A stretch of 38,414 bases of DNA from an uncultured Collinsella sp. (GTDB lineage: Bacteria; Actinomycetota; Coriobacteriia; Coriobacteriales; Coriobacteriaceae), in NCBI GenBank assembly GCA_902494605.1, contig CABUUG010000005.1, forward strand, positions 1 through 38,414, given 5' to 3'. Position numbers and translations under genes: made by a program. Below the pieces are notes generated by a model that saw nothing but the letters and a program-made list of their open reading frames with translations, was not told the DNA's origin and did no database searches. Shown piece after piece: positions 1-9,995 of the stretch (position 1 is the first letter of the stretch; the number at the start of each line of letters is the position of its first letter).

Positions 1-15
1 CCTTGCGGCGCGCGC

Positions 16-52
16 CGAAAATGATCCGTTTTCCTCCGTCCCTAACGGATCA
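16..52 (-). terminator. Rho-independent terminator of the CAP surface protein gene
   Basis: The 9-base arms TGATCCGTT (22-30) and AACGGATCA (44-52) form a perfect stem that overlaps the stop codon of the minus-strand gene. On that strand the stem is followed by TTTTC, the usual shape of an intrinsic terminator. Confidence 0.6.
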
Positions 53-3000
53 GTTGGCGGCGCTTGTCGGAGAGGAATACGCCGGCGGCAACCAGGACCG
101 TGCCGCCGATTACGAAGGTCTCGCCCAGCAGGTCGGACGCATCGCCCGTGGCGGGCATCGTCGTCTGCGGCGTGGTGACCCCTGACGCCGAGGTCATGTG
201 CTTGGCCTGGCACGTCACCCGCGTCGCAGGCTGAGTCTGCTCGCCATTCCCGCGCTCGGCGGCCTCTTGGCGAGCGATCTCGGCGTTGAGCTCGACAATA
301 GTCTGGTCGAGCTCGGCCTTGGCGGCGGTATAGTTGGCAAGCGCCTCCAAGTAGGCAGGTGCCACAGCATCCGTCGCAGCAACGGCAGCGTCGAGCTCAA
401 TCTTGGCAGCTGCGGCACGCTCGGCGGCATCATGCGCTGCGGCGATCTTAGCGTTGAGCACCTCATCCGCATCGTTGGCACGGCCGCTAGCGATGGCGTC
501 GGCAAGGTTAATCCTGCGCAAGCGGGCAACCGCGGCGGCAGAAGCATCGCGATCAGCGGTCGCATCCGTTACGGCGTCATCCGCCGCAGTCACGCCAGAC
601 TCGGCATCAGTCTTCGCCGAAGCCGCGGCCTCAACAGCAGCATCGGCAGCGGCCTTGTCCTCCGTCGCCTGAGCAAGCGCCGCGGCGGCATCATGTAGCT
701 GAGCCGCACGAGCAGCAGCCGCGACGGATGCGGCCTGAGCTGCGGTCACAGCCGTGCCGGCACCGCTCGCAGCAGCCTGGGCGGCAACAAGCTCGGCCTG
801 GGCAGCAGCGACGTCGGCATCTGCCTGGCCTGCCGCACCCTGCGCGGCATTCACTGCAGCCTGCGCGTCAGCCTGAACGGCACGCGCCCCCTCGAGCGCC
901 GCCGAAGCCGCATCAAGTGCACGCTGTGCAGCGGCAACGTCGGCAGAGTACGCAGCCAGCTCATCCTGGGCGGTAGCAAGCGCGCTCTCCTTGTCGCCAA
1001 CGCCGGCGCGAGCGGCATCCAGCGCACGCCGGGCAGCGGCAGCCTTGCCCTTGGCGACATCGAGTTCATCAGACTTGGCAGTCACGACACTCTGCGCCGC
1101 GGCAACCGCAGCGCCGGCAGTATCCACGTCGGCGCGGGCATCAGCCACGGCACGCGCAGCGGCCTCAGCCGCGGCCTGCTTCTCCCCCACGGCAGCCTGG
1201 GTATCCGAGACCCCAGCGGTAGCAACGTCAACATCGGCGGCAGCAGCATCGACTTGAGCCTGCCTTGCAGCGGCGGCCTGCGACGCGGCGCTGACCTTGC
1301 CGCCAGCCTGCGCAGCCGCGCCCTGAGCGGCAGAAAGCTCCTGACGAGCCGCGTCCACGCCCTGCCCAGGATTTGCCAACGAGTCACACCACGCATTAAG
1401 CGCAGCCTCGTATTCGGCAACCGTCATCGGATTGGCGGCATTCGTGTACCATCCTCCAGACATAGAGAACGTCTGCGCCTGCGTAAGCCAACGGTTCATC
1501 GTCCCGCGCGTGCAAACCCCCATGCCCGTCACGGTGTAATCGGGATCGATCACATTCATGTAGTGACCGACTGTATGCACGCTCCCGCCATGCGCAGCAA
1601 CGTAGCGGTCCACTTCGTCACCATGCTGACGATAAAAATCGAAAGCAGCATTCCCCGTAAGGCCCGTCGCTCCCAGCGTAGCCGCAGCGCGGTCAAAGAC
1701 GGCCTTTTCCTGATCGACCCACTGGATGAACGGATCGCTTCCGTAGTTCCACGCCACGTTTTCGCCCACGTTGAACTGCTGAGCATGGGCAACCTTGGTG
1801 TCGGAGTAGTTCGCATCGGCAATGGCGGTCGCCATCATGTTGTACGTCACCTTGAGCTCGCTCAAGCCGACGCTCTTGCGGTACTCGTTGCACGCCTTGA
1901 GCCACACAATTGCTTGCTTCATGTTGGCCAGACTCGTCGCGTCAACCTCCTCGCCCACCTTGGTAAGGCTGGCATATTTGCAGTTGAGGATCAAATCCGC
2001 CGCATCGTCGGCACCCACGCTCTTAAAGAACGCGATGGCGCCCTGGCGGTAGTTTTCCGCCGAGGCGTTCGCCGTAGCCTGGGCAGCGTCGAGCTTGGCC
2101 TGTGCCTGAGCCACAGCCTGGTCGGCCTGCTGCTTTTGAGCCTTCGCCTGGTCGAGCGCTTGGTCGGCGGCAACCTTCTCGTCCTTAGCGGCCGAGAGCT
2201 TGGTCTGAGCGTCGGCCAGCGCCGCGAGCGCATTGGCATGCTCGGTCTTAGCCTGATCGACGGCGGCGTCTGCCGCGGTCGCAGCAGCCGTGGCAGCGTC
2301 CAACTTGGACTGCGCGTCAGCCGCAGCCTGCTGCTGGACGGCGAGCGCCTGCTGAGCAGCCTGCACCTCGCCCTCGGCAGCGGTCACTTCCTGCGAGGCG
2401 GCTGCAAATTCGCCCTCGCGCTGCGCCTGGACCGACTTGGCGGCGTCCAGCGCGGCAGCGGCGGCGTCCACCTTGGCCTTGGCAGCCTCGTACTCCGGGC
2501 CCGCGGCACCCTGCTCGGCACGGTCGAGATCGGTCTTGGCGGCGTCATAGCTCGCCTGAGCGGCATTCACATCCTTATCGGCCGCATCCTTTGCCTGCTG
2601 AGCTGCCGAAAGCTTGCCTTGCGCGTCCTGCTGTTTGGCCGCGGCGGCATCAACGCCAGCCTGGGTATTCGAAAGCCTGACCTGCGCGTCGGCGGCCTGC
2701 TGCTTTGCCTGCTCCAGCTCGCTCGCGGCCTGCTCGGCAGCGGCCTGAGCCGCGGCAACAGCCTCGGGCGTGGCATCGGCAGCAGCGGCCTGCGCGGACT
2801 TGAGCGCAGCCTGGGCATCGTCGGCGGTCTTCTGGGCAGCGGTCAGGGCTTCACCCTTGTCCGTCAGATCCCTCTTTGCGGCATCGAGTGCAGCTTGAGC
2901 GTCCTCGAGCGCCTTCACGTCCGCATCGGCCTTGTCCTGCGCGGCGCCCATCTGCTGCTCCAGCTCGGCCGAAGCTGCAGAAGCGGCAGCGTCGCTTGTG

Positions 3001-3392
3001 CCACGGGCCGCATCGTAGGCGCTCTGAGCCTGCTGCTGGTTGGCAGCGGCGGCGTCGTAAGGAGCGGCGGCCGCATCCAAATCGGCCTTGGCAGCAGCGG
3101 CCTTAGCGCGAGCCGCATCGACCGCAGCCTGCAGGTTGGCGACCTTCTGCACCGCTGACACCGTGCCCGCGCCAGCGCTAGCAGCAGCCGCGCTCGTCAA
3201 CGGAGACAGCACCGCAGCCGGCTTCGCAGTAGCGTCGGCACCGTTCGCACCCTGCGCCACCGCAGTCAGCGGAGACAGCAGCGACCCGCCCGTCATGGCG
3301 ATCGTCGCCGCAGCAACTGTCGCCATACGCCCGGCGGCCTTCGCCTTACCCGCAGCGCCGCCATTGATGTTCTTGTTCACGTTCTTGCTCAT
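42..3392 (-). CDS. Cell-wall-anchored alanine-rich coiled-coil protein with CAP domain
   Basis: This is a predicted secreted surface protein of 1116 residues. The N-terminus has lysines followed by a long hydrophobic Ala-rich segment ending near LTAVAQG, which fits an extended signal peptide. Two very long Ala/Asp/Gln/Lys-rich heptad regions (about 60-440 and 690-1040) should form coiled-coil stalks. Between them, at about 450-670, lies a CAP (SCP/PR-1) domain, shown by GENVAWN, GHYMNVIDPDY and GMGVCT. The C-terminus has MPATG at about 1079-1083, then a hydrophobic segment and a basic tail (KRRQLIR), the layout of a sortase signal with Met in place of Leu. The ATG at 3392 is chosen because GGAAGGA sits 7 bases upstream; an in-frame codon 13 residues earlier has no ribosome site. 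A role in adhesion or cell-surface interaction is inferred only. Confidence 0.85.
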   Translation of the reverse strand: MSKNVNKNINGGAAGKAKAAGRMATVAAATIAMTGGSLLSPLTAVAQGANGADATAKPAAVLSPLTSAAAASAGAGTVSAVQKVANLQAAVDAARAKAAAAKADLDAAAAPYDAAAANQQQAQSAYDAARGTSDAAASAASAELEQQMGAAQDKADADVKALEDAQAALDAAKRDLTDKGEALTAAQKTADDAQAALKSAQAAAADATPEAVAAAQAAAEQAASELEQAKQQAADAQVRLSNTQAGVDAAAAKQQDAQGKLSAAQQAKDAADKDVNAAQASYDAAKTDLDRAEQGAAGPEYEAAKAKVDAAAAALDAAKSVQAQREGEFAAASQEVTAAEGEVQAAQQALAVQQQAAADAQSKLDAATAAATAADAAVDQAKTEHANALAALADAQTKLSAAKDEKVAADQALDQAKAQKQQADQAVAQAQAKLDAAQATANASAENYRQGAIAFFKSVGADDAADLILNCKYASLTKVGEEVDATSLANMKQAIVWLKACNEYRKSVGLSELKVTYNMMATAIADANYSDTKVAHAQQFNVGENVAWNYGSDPFIQWVDQEKAVFDRAAATLGATGLTGNAAFDFYRQHGDEVDRYVAAHGGSVHTVGHYMNVIDPDYTVTGMGVCTRGTMNRWLTQAQTFSMSGGWYTNAANPMTVAEYEAALNAWCDSLANPGQGVDAARQELSAAQGAAAQAGGKVSAASQAAAARQAQVDAAAADVDVATAGVSDTQAAVGEKQAAAEAAARAVADARADVDTAGAAVAAAQSVVTAKSDELDVAKGKAAAARRALDAARAGVGDKESALATAQDELAAYSADVAAAQRALDAASAALEGARAVQADAQAAVNAAQGAAGQADADVAAAQAELVAAQAAASGAGTAVTAAQAASVAAAARAAQLHDAAAALAQATEDKAAADAAVEAAASAKTDAESGVTAADDAVTDATADRDASAAAVARLRRINLADAIASGRANDADEVLNAKIAAAHDAAERAAAAKIELDAAVAATDAVAPAYLEALANYTAAKAELDQTIVELNAEIARQEAAERGNGEQTQPATRVTCQAKHMTSASGVTTPQTTMPATGDASDLLGETFVIGGTVLVAAGVFLSDKRRQLIR

Positions 3393-3511
3393 TGCCGATT
3401 CCTTCCCACGATGAGCTGATGTTTGACACATAATCGATCCAATATGCCCCGCTAAAAAGAGGTGATAACGGGGTAATTAAATCGGAGGAGTTAGAGACGA
3501 GCCCGCATCCA

Positions 3512-3706
3512 TCAGCGGATGCCGAGCTCATACTCCCGCTCGCGCTCAATATCATTCAGGTACTCATGATCTTCGGAGCTAAGCTCTAGATCATCTTGAG
3601 CGAACATGTAGTTCTCGGCCTTAGAACCAATACTGTAACCGCAGATGGTATTGAGATCGATGTGGTCGGTATTGTTGTTGTAAAGGGGGAAAAATCTGCT
3701 GGTCAT
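3512..3706 (-). CDS. Small acidic hypothetical protein
   Basis: An ORF of 64 residues rich in Asp, Glu and Tyr that I do not recognise. An ATG at 3706 has GAGAGG about 9 bases upstream; an in-frame TTG at 3712 would leave too short a spacing. It has no signal peptide or membrane segment. It lies upstream of the CAP surface protein gene in the same orientation, with about 120 bases between them. It could be a real small gene or a chance ORF. Confidence 0.4.
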   Translation of the reverse strand: MTSRFFPLYNNNTDHIDLNTICGYSIGSKAENYMFAQDDLELSSEDHEYLNDIEREREYELGIR

Positions 3707-3859
3707 GCTCAAGTACCTCTCAACATAAACTGAAAACTCGTTTGCTTGGTCTCTTTTTGAGACCCCATCTGATGTGCTATGGCTGCAGTATATGTTCTCC
3801 GCTTTTACAATGCAAGCCTAATTTCAAATAGTTCTAGGAGCGATAATTGCGCAACACCA

Positions 3860-5755
3860 TCACTTGTCGCCACTGCCGTCCTCCACCGCGCCCTCACGCG
3901 CAGCGCACTCGTTGAGATACTTGACCGGAATCGGCCACACGGACGGAGCCTTATAGCGCGAAAGGCCTATGTTGGCCAGCTGAACCAACAACTCAGACAA
4001 ATCATCGCCGTCGAGCACCTCAATCGAACGCACGTGAATCGCAGTCGCCATATCCTCCTGGGTGCCGTTGTTGACGCCCACGAAATAGCAAGTCTTGCCC
4101 GCACGCTCGAACGTTCCAATGCCGTAATAAGGCGAGTTGTAGCTCTCGAAAAACTTCTTCTTACGCCCTGCTTTGCCTGTGAGCTGATGCTCGCCCACCA
4201 GGGCCATAAAGTTGTTGGAAAACGTCGTCAGACCTGTATCCCGCACGCGTGCAAGCATAGACCGCCCGTCCGCATGCACGTCAAAGACATAGGCACCCTT
4301 ATCGAGCTTGCCGTCCGCGGTCAGCAGATCGAGCTCCATCTCGTCCTCGGGACCATCCTCTGCCGAATGTGAGGCATAGCGCATGCCCCCATTCGCGCCA
4401 ATCGCCAACGTAGCGATACGCGAATCCAGCTCAATCTTGTCCTTTGCTTTATGCGGTACATCGACTAAGCCACACACCGTCACCGACTCAATATCCAAAG
4501 CGTCAAGGTCAAACGCCGTCACCCGCTCGTCGACAACATCCTGCTTTACCAGCAGTTCTTTGAGCATGGCGCCCAGGATCGCCTCTTGCGCGTTGCGATC
4601 CTTTTGCTTTGGCGCCGCCTTAAACAGTGGCTCGCACACATCCGGCGTCACGTGCTGTTCCACCACGCCGGCATGCAAGGCATAGCCATCGTCCTCGGCA
4701 ACCTCATTGGGCACAACGACAAGGTTCAGCACCCGCGAATCAACTGTCCTTCCGCCATACGATGCGCGAACGCCCCACAAGGAATCGTCAAGTCGATCGG
4801 CCAGCCGGCGCGCCACTTCGGCAAGCCCATTACGCGCAAACGACACCACGATTCGCTGCCCCGCCATGCGCTCCGCGACCACGCGAGCGTATTCATCACC
4901 CTTGAGCACCTCGTAGAAACTCTTACGCGGGTATTCCATGAGCGTCACCCGCGCGAAGTCGCTGTAACGGCGTTCGAAAATCTGCAGCTCTCGATACAGA
5001 ATGCCCTTCTTGGTATAAGCGACCTTGTCCGCTTGGGCCAAGAACGTCAGATCACGGCGCTTGGACGGCTTGTCGCCCCTGGCGCGACGCAGGATGTACT
5101 CGTCTTTTTGCTCGTGGGCAAGCACCATCGTCGCCACGGGCGATAGCCTGTAGCCCACTTGGCTCTTAATCTTCTCGAGCTCTTTCTCGTCACCTTGCGC
5201 CCTGCCAATAAGCACACGGCGCTTGGTGAACGTTCGAATCTTAAGATCGAAGGTGCAATCCTCATCGATAACGATTTCAACCGTTTCGATCTTGGCAGGT
5301 CCCCTTCCGTCGCTTTCGACAGCATCGCGGCGGGCACCCTTGGCGCTAATGACATACAGGTGCCCGGTGTCATTGGGAACCTCGTCCTCAATCCCCTCAA
5401 ACTGAGAGCAGGAGTTGAACAGCAAACGGAGCGCAACGTAATCGTCCAACTCGTTCCAATTAGTTTTAATCGGAACTATCTGCTCCTGATAAGGCGAGGC
5501 ATTAAGGTCGCCCGTCTGCACGCCCGCTTTGACCATCAGAAAGACGCGGTTGTCTGCAAGCTGCGTGAGCGCGACGACCTTGCCCGTCTGGCACACATCG
5601 GCCATAAAGTTCGCCACGGCTTGCTTGCCCGCATCGCCGACGTTGCACCAAAAGACCGAGTAGCGCCGCTCGGCAGCAACGGCATCGAGCTGTAGCTTAA
5701 ACTCAGATACGGCAATGTCTCCCAAGCCACACGACTGGTTATGCTTCGATTGCAC
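3860..5755 (-). CDS. PIWI/Argonaute-like protein (tentative), partner of helicase-nuclease
   Basis: A 631-residue protein starting with GTG at 5755, preceded by GGAGG at 9-base spacing and overlapping the end of the helicase gene by 17 bases, so the two are very likely co-translated. No family match is certain. The C-terminus (about 585-617: LLVQLANIGLSRY, then PSVWPIPVKYLNECA) has the pattern of a PIWI C-terminus, where a helix is followed by Pro-x-Pro and an aromatic. Further upstream, a segment at 345-372 (LNLVVVPNE, then YALHAGVVEQHVTPD) resembles the MID/PIWI junction where a Gln follows a glycine. The family meant is pPIWI_RE, which is known to occur with a helicase and a restriction-like nuclease. 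I could not place a full DEDX catalytic tetrad, so it may be inactive as a nuclease or may not be a PIWI protein. Function in nucleic-acid-guided defence is inferred. Confidence 0.5.
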   Translation of the reverse strand: MQSKHNQSCGLGDIAVSEFKLQLDAVAAERRYSVFWCNVGDAGKQAVANFMADVCQTGKVVALTQLADNRVFLMVKAGVQTGDLNASPYQEQIVPIKTNWNELDDYVALRLLFNSCSQFEGIEDEVPNDTGHLYVISAKGARRDAVESDGRGPAKIETVEIVIDEDCTFDLKIRTFTKRRVLIGRAQGDEKELEKIKSQVGYRLSPVATMVLAHEQKDEYILRRARGDKPSKRRDLTFLAQADKVAYTKKGILYRELQIFERRYSDFARVTLMEYPRKSFYEVLKGDEYARVVAERMAGQRIVVSFARNGLAEVARRLADRLDDSLWGVRASYGGRTVDSRVLNLVVVPNEVAEDDGYALHAGVVEQHVTPDVCEPLFKAAPKQKDRNAQEAILGAMLKELLVKQDVVDERVTAFDLDALDIESVTVCGLVDVPHKAKDKIELDSRIATLAIGANGGMRYASHSAEDGPEDEMELDLLTADGKLDKGAYVFDVHADGRSMLARVRDTGLTTFSNNFMALVGEHQLTGKAGRKKKFFESYNSPYYGIGTFERAGKTCYFVGVNNGTQEDMATAIHVRSIEVLDGDDLSELLVQLANIGLSRYKAPSVWPIPVKYLNECAAREGAVEDGSGDK

Positions 5756-8700
5756 GGCCGATCGCCTCCATCATCTCCAGATTGATTGCACCGTCAGCGG
5801 CCATATAAGGAACGGAGAACACAGTCCCTTCGGCGTCGAGTGCCTTGGGCACGCACTCAAGCGCTGCCCCATCAGCCAAAACGTTGACGATCAGCAGGCG
5901 CTTCGCCCCAACTTTTTGAGCCTTGGCCCTAAAGCGCTCGGCATCCGACGCCTCGCGACCGTCGCGAACATAAGCGATATAGGCACCGATGCGATAGTGC
6001 TTAAAATCGATCCATACCCCGGTCGTGTTGTCAGCAGCATCGAGCACCTCAAAGTCGCCACCTGTCTCGGCGTGTGCCGCATCGCCACGCGTAAGCGAAT
6101 AGCGGCCGTCGTAATATGCCTCAAAGATTGCCCTTCCGGCAGATTCTCCCAGCTCACCCAGGTAGACCGCCTGGAACATATAGGGCGTCATGTGCGCCGT
6201 CGCCGCCGGCTGCAGCGTTGTGGGCACCCCGTCGCTCGACCAACGCTCACGCACTTCGCGAATTGACAGCAGCTCGGGTACGCGCGCCGCCGCCTGGCTC
6301 ACCTGGCGAACCGTCGCGCCCTTTAAGCCCTCCTTGCAGTGGCAACGATCCTCCAGACGAGCAGCAATCTGCTCGACGGGCTCACCATCGTAGCTAGGGA
6401 ATTCAAAGTGCGGCACCTTGCATGCCCCGCCTTCTGCATAGGCATAGCCATTTGCAGCATGCGACATGCGCAGCGCGGTACTCCGGCGCTCTGGGTATTG
6501 CGCGAGATCTTCCCACGGCAGGCAAAAATGATGCAGATAAAAGTCGCGCTCGCCATCAAAAGCAGCGAGATCTTCGTCCCCGGCGTTTAGCGAGGTAACT
6601 TTCCACGCCAGCTTTTCGTGCTTTTGCTTGGCAAGGTTGTTCCTAAAGGCGGCAAGGTTCTGCTGCTTAACGGCAGCGTGTTCCTTGTTGTCCGTCATAT
6701 GGTTGTTGGCAGCGGCACAGGCACCAACCACCTGCTCAAGCTCGTAGCCCATCGGCAAATCATGCAAGAACGAAAAGTTGCAATCGTTCGCAATCTCGCG
6801 GTCGAGCAGCACCTGCACGCAAGGCATCTTTACACTCGTGCGCATCAGGCGACCCACAGCCTGTGCCACAATGCGAGCGCCTTCGACCTGATAAGAGAGG
6901 GTGTCGCGCACCGGCAGGCTCTTATTAACGCCAGATAGAAGCATCCGTACGTTCCGGCGCTTTTGAGTAAACGGAACCTCGCCGCGCGCTACCAGTTCCT
7001 CCTGCTCCACCACGCCAAGTAGCGCCTGCTGGACAAACTTATTTGAGTTGATCTCCACTCCCCAGGTCAAACGACTTGTGGGCGACTCGATATATAAGAA
7101 ATCAAGATCCATCTTGGGGCGACGGTCGACATTTTCAAAGCCGCAATCGACCTGATGAACCATGTCGCACAGATTCTCCGGCACCTTGTATTTGAGATTC
7201 TTGGAAAAGCCACCGGCCGAAAGATTGATAAACATCAGGGTCGGCTGGCCCAGCTCGAGACGTTTTTGAGCGCCACGCCAACCTGCATCCCATTCCGCAG
7301 CGTTAAAGCACGGCACCATGTCCTTGGCGGCCTCAAGCGATTTCTCGTACGACATCTCGGGGCACTTGATGTTTCTAATCACCAGCTCCGCGACAATCTC
7401 GCGCGCAAGATCCAGCGCCAGACTATTGAATTCGCCATGGTTTCCCATGTGGCGCGTGGTAAAAACGGCTCCCGCCTGTTGCTCGTTACGCGCCACACCA
7501 CGGGCCCAAGCGCTCACGGCAACAAGCGTCTTGCTCAGGCGTTTCAACTCAAACTCGATGCTCTTGGCGTCGCTTATGCCCACCCTGTCGGCAATCTTTA
7601 AGCGCAGGCGCACCGCAAGGCCCTCACTCACGCCAATCCCGTCAAAGAACCGCATCGCGCACTCGTACACCTCGTCGGGCGACACAATAACGCTGCCAAA
7701 GGCGCCGCCTGCCAGCGCGACCATGCCGGCAATCTCCTTGGACTCATCCACCCAAGCAACATCGACGTCGTACTCCTTCGCAGCCTGTTTGTTAAACAGC
7801 TTAGTCTGTCGCACGATTTCCTGGTTGAGCTCGCCAATCCAAACGTCCTTGCGAACCACACCATGAACCTCGTCAAGGTAATCGAGGTTGAAGTTTTTGA
7901 CGGCCGGCGCACTCCATGTTGCGCTCATGCACACGCAAGGCGCTTTGGCGGCAATGGAGGCAAGGTAGGCCTCGGGCATGCGCTCAATGCCATGGCTGGT
8001 TAGGTACGTGGTAAACATGTGCTCGATGGTGGTTTCCATCACTAAGTAGTCAACGCCACGCGCATACATCGAGTCATCGGCGGCATCGATCTCGTCGTTC
8101 TTGCGATCTTTAAAGAACAGCGCCAGCATCAACGAATTCCAAAAGTATTTCTCACTGGTCTGGTCGTTCCTAATGCCCAGAGCGTCGATGATATTCTTGC
8201 GCGAAAGATCGTCCTTGTACGAAAGACCCCCGTAGTACAGGCTGTCCATAAGGGTGACGCAACGGGCGAGATGACCCACTACCATCCTGACAAGACCGCG
8301 TGCACGGCGCACCGCCTTGCTGACGGTTTGCTGCCCATTCCCTCCACGAGCGGTAATCATATTGCGAGTACCGCCCTCATTGAGTTTGAAGCGCAACGGA
8401 TTCGCTGAGTTGTCGCCCACCGAGATATCGTCACTACCAAACAGATGTCGACCGGAGAGCTGCTCTTCTTTCGCCTCGTCAGACAGCGCAAAAGGCGGGC
8501 GCAGTTTCATTTCCTTAATACAAGAGGCGAGTGCCTTTTGAATTTTCTTGGCATCCTTGGCGATTTCTTCGGCAGCTTCCTCTACGCTCGCCCGCGAAAC
8601 CCTGTTCCTCTCGGCGTTTGACCCTTTGTGATCGCCCGACGTGGAAGCATGTGTGTAGACCGCCATCCATTGATCTCGATTCCCCAGTAGCAAGGGGTCC

Positions 8701-9671
8701 ACCACACCGCCGTTAAAATGACGATCGAGGATACGCAGAACCTCGTCCGGCTGGAACGTCACGGGATCATCCGTCAGCGTCGACAGTATGTCGGCCTTCA
8801 TGTGGTCGATTTCGTCAAAGATAAACAGGCCCTTCTCGGTAGCCATTGCGTTAAAGAGCACAACACCCGCACCGGTCACTGTATCGATCCTATTGATGAG
8901 CTTTTGCGGTGTCAGAGCAATCACATGCGGCATACTCTCGTCATTGAGCAGAGCAGACGGCCAAATCTGAGGAATCACCTCCATACCGCGCGTGACGTTT
9001 TTAAGCTCGTGGCTCACCGCCCAACGCAAGCTCGCATCCGCCGACGACAGCTTATCGCGAAGGGCAGGGGTCAAACGGTCTGCAACACCTCCCAGGCGAT
9101 TTCGAGTGTCGAGAATGCCCAAGAGGTCATCAGCAATCTCCATAGCGTTGCACCACGCCCGCTTAATGATACGACGAGAGCTCTCATCGTCTGCCTCGAT
9201 GGGACACGGGATGTCACGCACGCCCACGGCGCCCTTGCCGCGCGTAGCCTCAATCCAATGCAGGATGTTATCGCCCGCACGCGGAAGATCGAACACCATG
9301 CGCTGCGCGGCATCGCCATCCATGCCCTGTTCAACCAGCAATTTGCGCACGCTCGCAACGTAGTTGTCGCGGTTGTCCTTACCCGGCACCACAAACACCA
9401 GGTAACGACGGCCCGGGCACTTGTTAAAACAGCCCGAATCGTCCCAGCCACCGGCGATGAGGTCGGCTGTGACCTGCTCGGCCGTATAGTTTTTACCCGA
9501 GCCCGTCGTGGCGCCCAAAAAGTACAGGCCATTGTTGCCCTGATCCTTGGGGGCAAACAGCGCACGCTCAAAAAACTCGCGCATCGCCTTTTGACGTGCA
9601 AGATAGGGAGCGAGCTCCTTGTCGTCCGCAGACGACGGATTCGATTGGCAGTTGAGATCCCACATAGCCAT
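5739..9671 (-). CDS. SF2 helicase with C-terminal PD-(D/E)XK nuclease domain
   Basis: A 1310-residue protein. Helicase motifs are visible in order: Walker A GATTGSGKNYT (about 53-63), Walker B DEID in GLFIFDEIDHM (286-289), motif III SAT in CMSATWS (about 583) and motif VI QAVGRLMR (about 937-944). The last 120 residues contain GGDFEVLDA followed by VWIDFKHY (Lys near 1224) and a hydrophobic strand RLLIVNVLAD, the pattern of a restriction-endonuclease fold (acidic residue, D-x-K). It is therefore a DNA translocase or unwinding enzyme fused to a nuclease. The ATG at 9671 has GGAGG 7 bases upstream, better than the TTG at 9677. It sits between two small unknown genes and the overlapping PIWI-like gene, and a joint defence role is inferred. 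The QxxGRxxR motif fits DinG-like or related SF2 groups; the exact group is uncertain. Confidence 0.8.
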   Translation of the reverse strand: MAMWDLNCQSNPSSADDKELAPYLARQKAMREFFERALFAPKDQGNNGLYFLGATTGSGKNYTAEQVTADLIAGGWDDSGCFNKCPGRRYLVFVVPGKDNRDNYVASVRKLLVEQGMDGDAAQRMVFDLPRAGDNILHWIEATRGKGAVGVRDIPCPIEADDESSRRIIKRAWCNAMEIADDLLGILDTRNRLGGVADRLTPALRDKLSSADASLRWAVSHELKNVTRGMEVIPQIWPSALLNDESMPHVIALTPQKLINRIDTVTGAGVVLFNAMATEKGLFIFDEIDHMKADILSTLTDDPVTFQPDEVLRILDRHFNGGVVDPLLLGNRDQWMAVYTHASTSGDHKGSNAERNRVSRASVEEAAEEIAKDAKKIQKALASCIKEMKLRPPFALSDEAKEEQLSGRHLFGSDDISVGDNSANPLRFKLNEGGTRNMITARGGNGQQTVSKAVRRARGLVRMVVGHLARCVTLMDSLYYGGLSYKDDLSRKNIIDALGIRNDQTSEKYFWNSLMLALFFKDRKNDEIDAADDSMYARGVDYLVMETTIEHMFTTYLTSHGIERMPEAYLASIAAKAPCVCMSATWSAPAVKNFNLDYLDEVHGVVRKDVWIGELNQEIVRQTKLFNKQAAKEYDVDVAWVDESKEIAGMVALAGGAFGSVIVSPDEVYECAMRFFDGIGVSEGLAVRLRLKIADRVGISDAKSIEFELKRLSKTLVAVSAWARGVARNEQQAGAVFTTRHMGNHGEFNSLALDLAREIVAELVIRNIKCPEMSYEKSLEAAKDMVPCFNAAEWDAGWRGAQKRLELGQPTLMFINLSAGGFSKNLKYKVPENLCDMVHQVDCGFENVDRRPKMDLDFLYIESPTSRLTWGVEINSNKFVQQALLGVVEQEELVARGEVPFTQKRRNVRMLLSGVNKSLPVRDTLSYQVEGARIVAQAVGRLMRTSVKMPCVQVLLDREIANDCNFSFLHDLPMGYELEQVVGACAAANNHMTDNKEHAAVKQQNLAAFRNNLAKQKHEKLAWKVTSLNAGDEDLAAFDGERDFYLHHFCLPWEDLAQYPERRSTALRMSHAANGYAYAEGGACKVPHFEFPSYDGEPVEQIAARLEDRCHCKEGLKGATVRQVSQAAARVPELLSIREVRERWSSDGVPTTLQPAATAHMTPYMFQAVYLGELGESAGRAIFEAYYDGRYSLTRGDAAHAETGGDFEVLDAADNTTGVWIDFKHYRIGAYIAYVRDGREASDAERFRAKAQKVGAKRLLIVNVLADGAALECVPKALDAEGTVFSVPYMAADGAINLEMMEAIGRAIEA

Positions 9672-9804
9672 GGTCAAACCTCCGATTTAGTTGTTACACG
9701 TGTTTGATACCATCCCGTGCGGACAAAACTCGCGCTGGGCGGTCAAGGCGGCGGCGTCCATGCCGCTTGAGAGAAGAAAGAAAGGAAAGAGGAGCAGTCA
9801 GCGA

Positions 9805-9995
9805 CTACTCGCACGAAGCGAGCAGTTTCTTAAGATCGCACTCCAACGCCTCGCGCTCTTTGGCATCGATCACTGCAAGGGCGACACGCATCAGGGATGC
9901 ATCGGCGGCAGACTCCTGAACCTGGTCGGGGCGCTTGCTAAAGCTTTTCCCGGCAGCCTTCCGATCGGTCGCGCCGTTCAGTGCGGTGGCTAAAG
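9805..9995 (-). pseudogene. Start-less coding-like stretch after the 206-residue gene
   Basis: On the minus strand a frame ending with TAG at 9805-9807 encodes a charged, helix-prone sequence (core: MRVALAVIDAKEREALECD). It has no convincing start: the frame opens just before the stop codon of the upstream gene, and its only ATG, well inside the frame, has no clear ribosome site. Its Ala/Lys-rich composition resembles the end of the upstream gene. It may be a frameshifted C-terminal extension of that gene or a small gene with an unusual start. Coding potential is a judgement by eye. Confidence 0.35.

Noticed and set aside
1254..3158. A 634-codon open frame on the plus strand.
   Set aside because: It is the antisense of the alanine-rich repeat region of the CAP protein gene; long antisense frames are expected in such GC-rich DNA, and there is no ribosome site or family resemblance.
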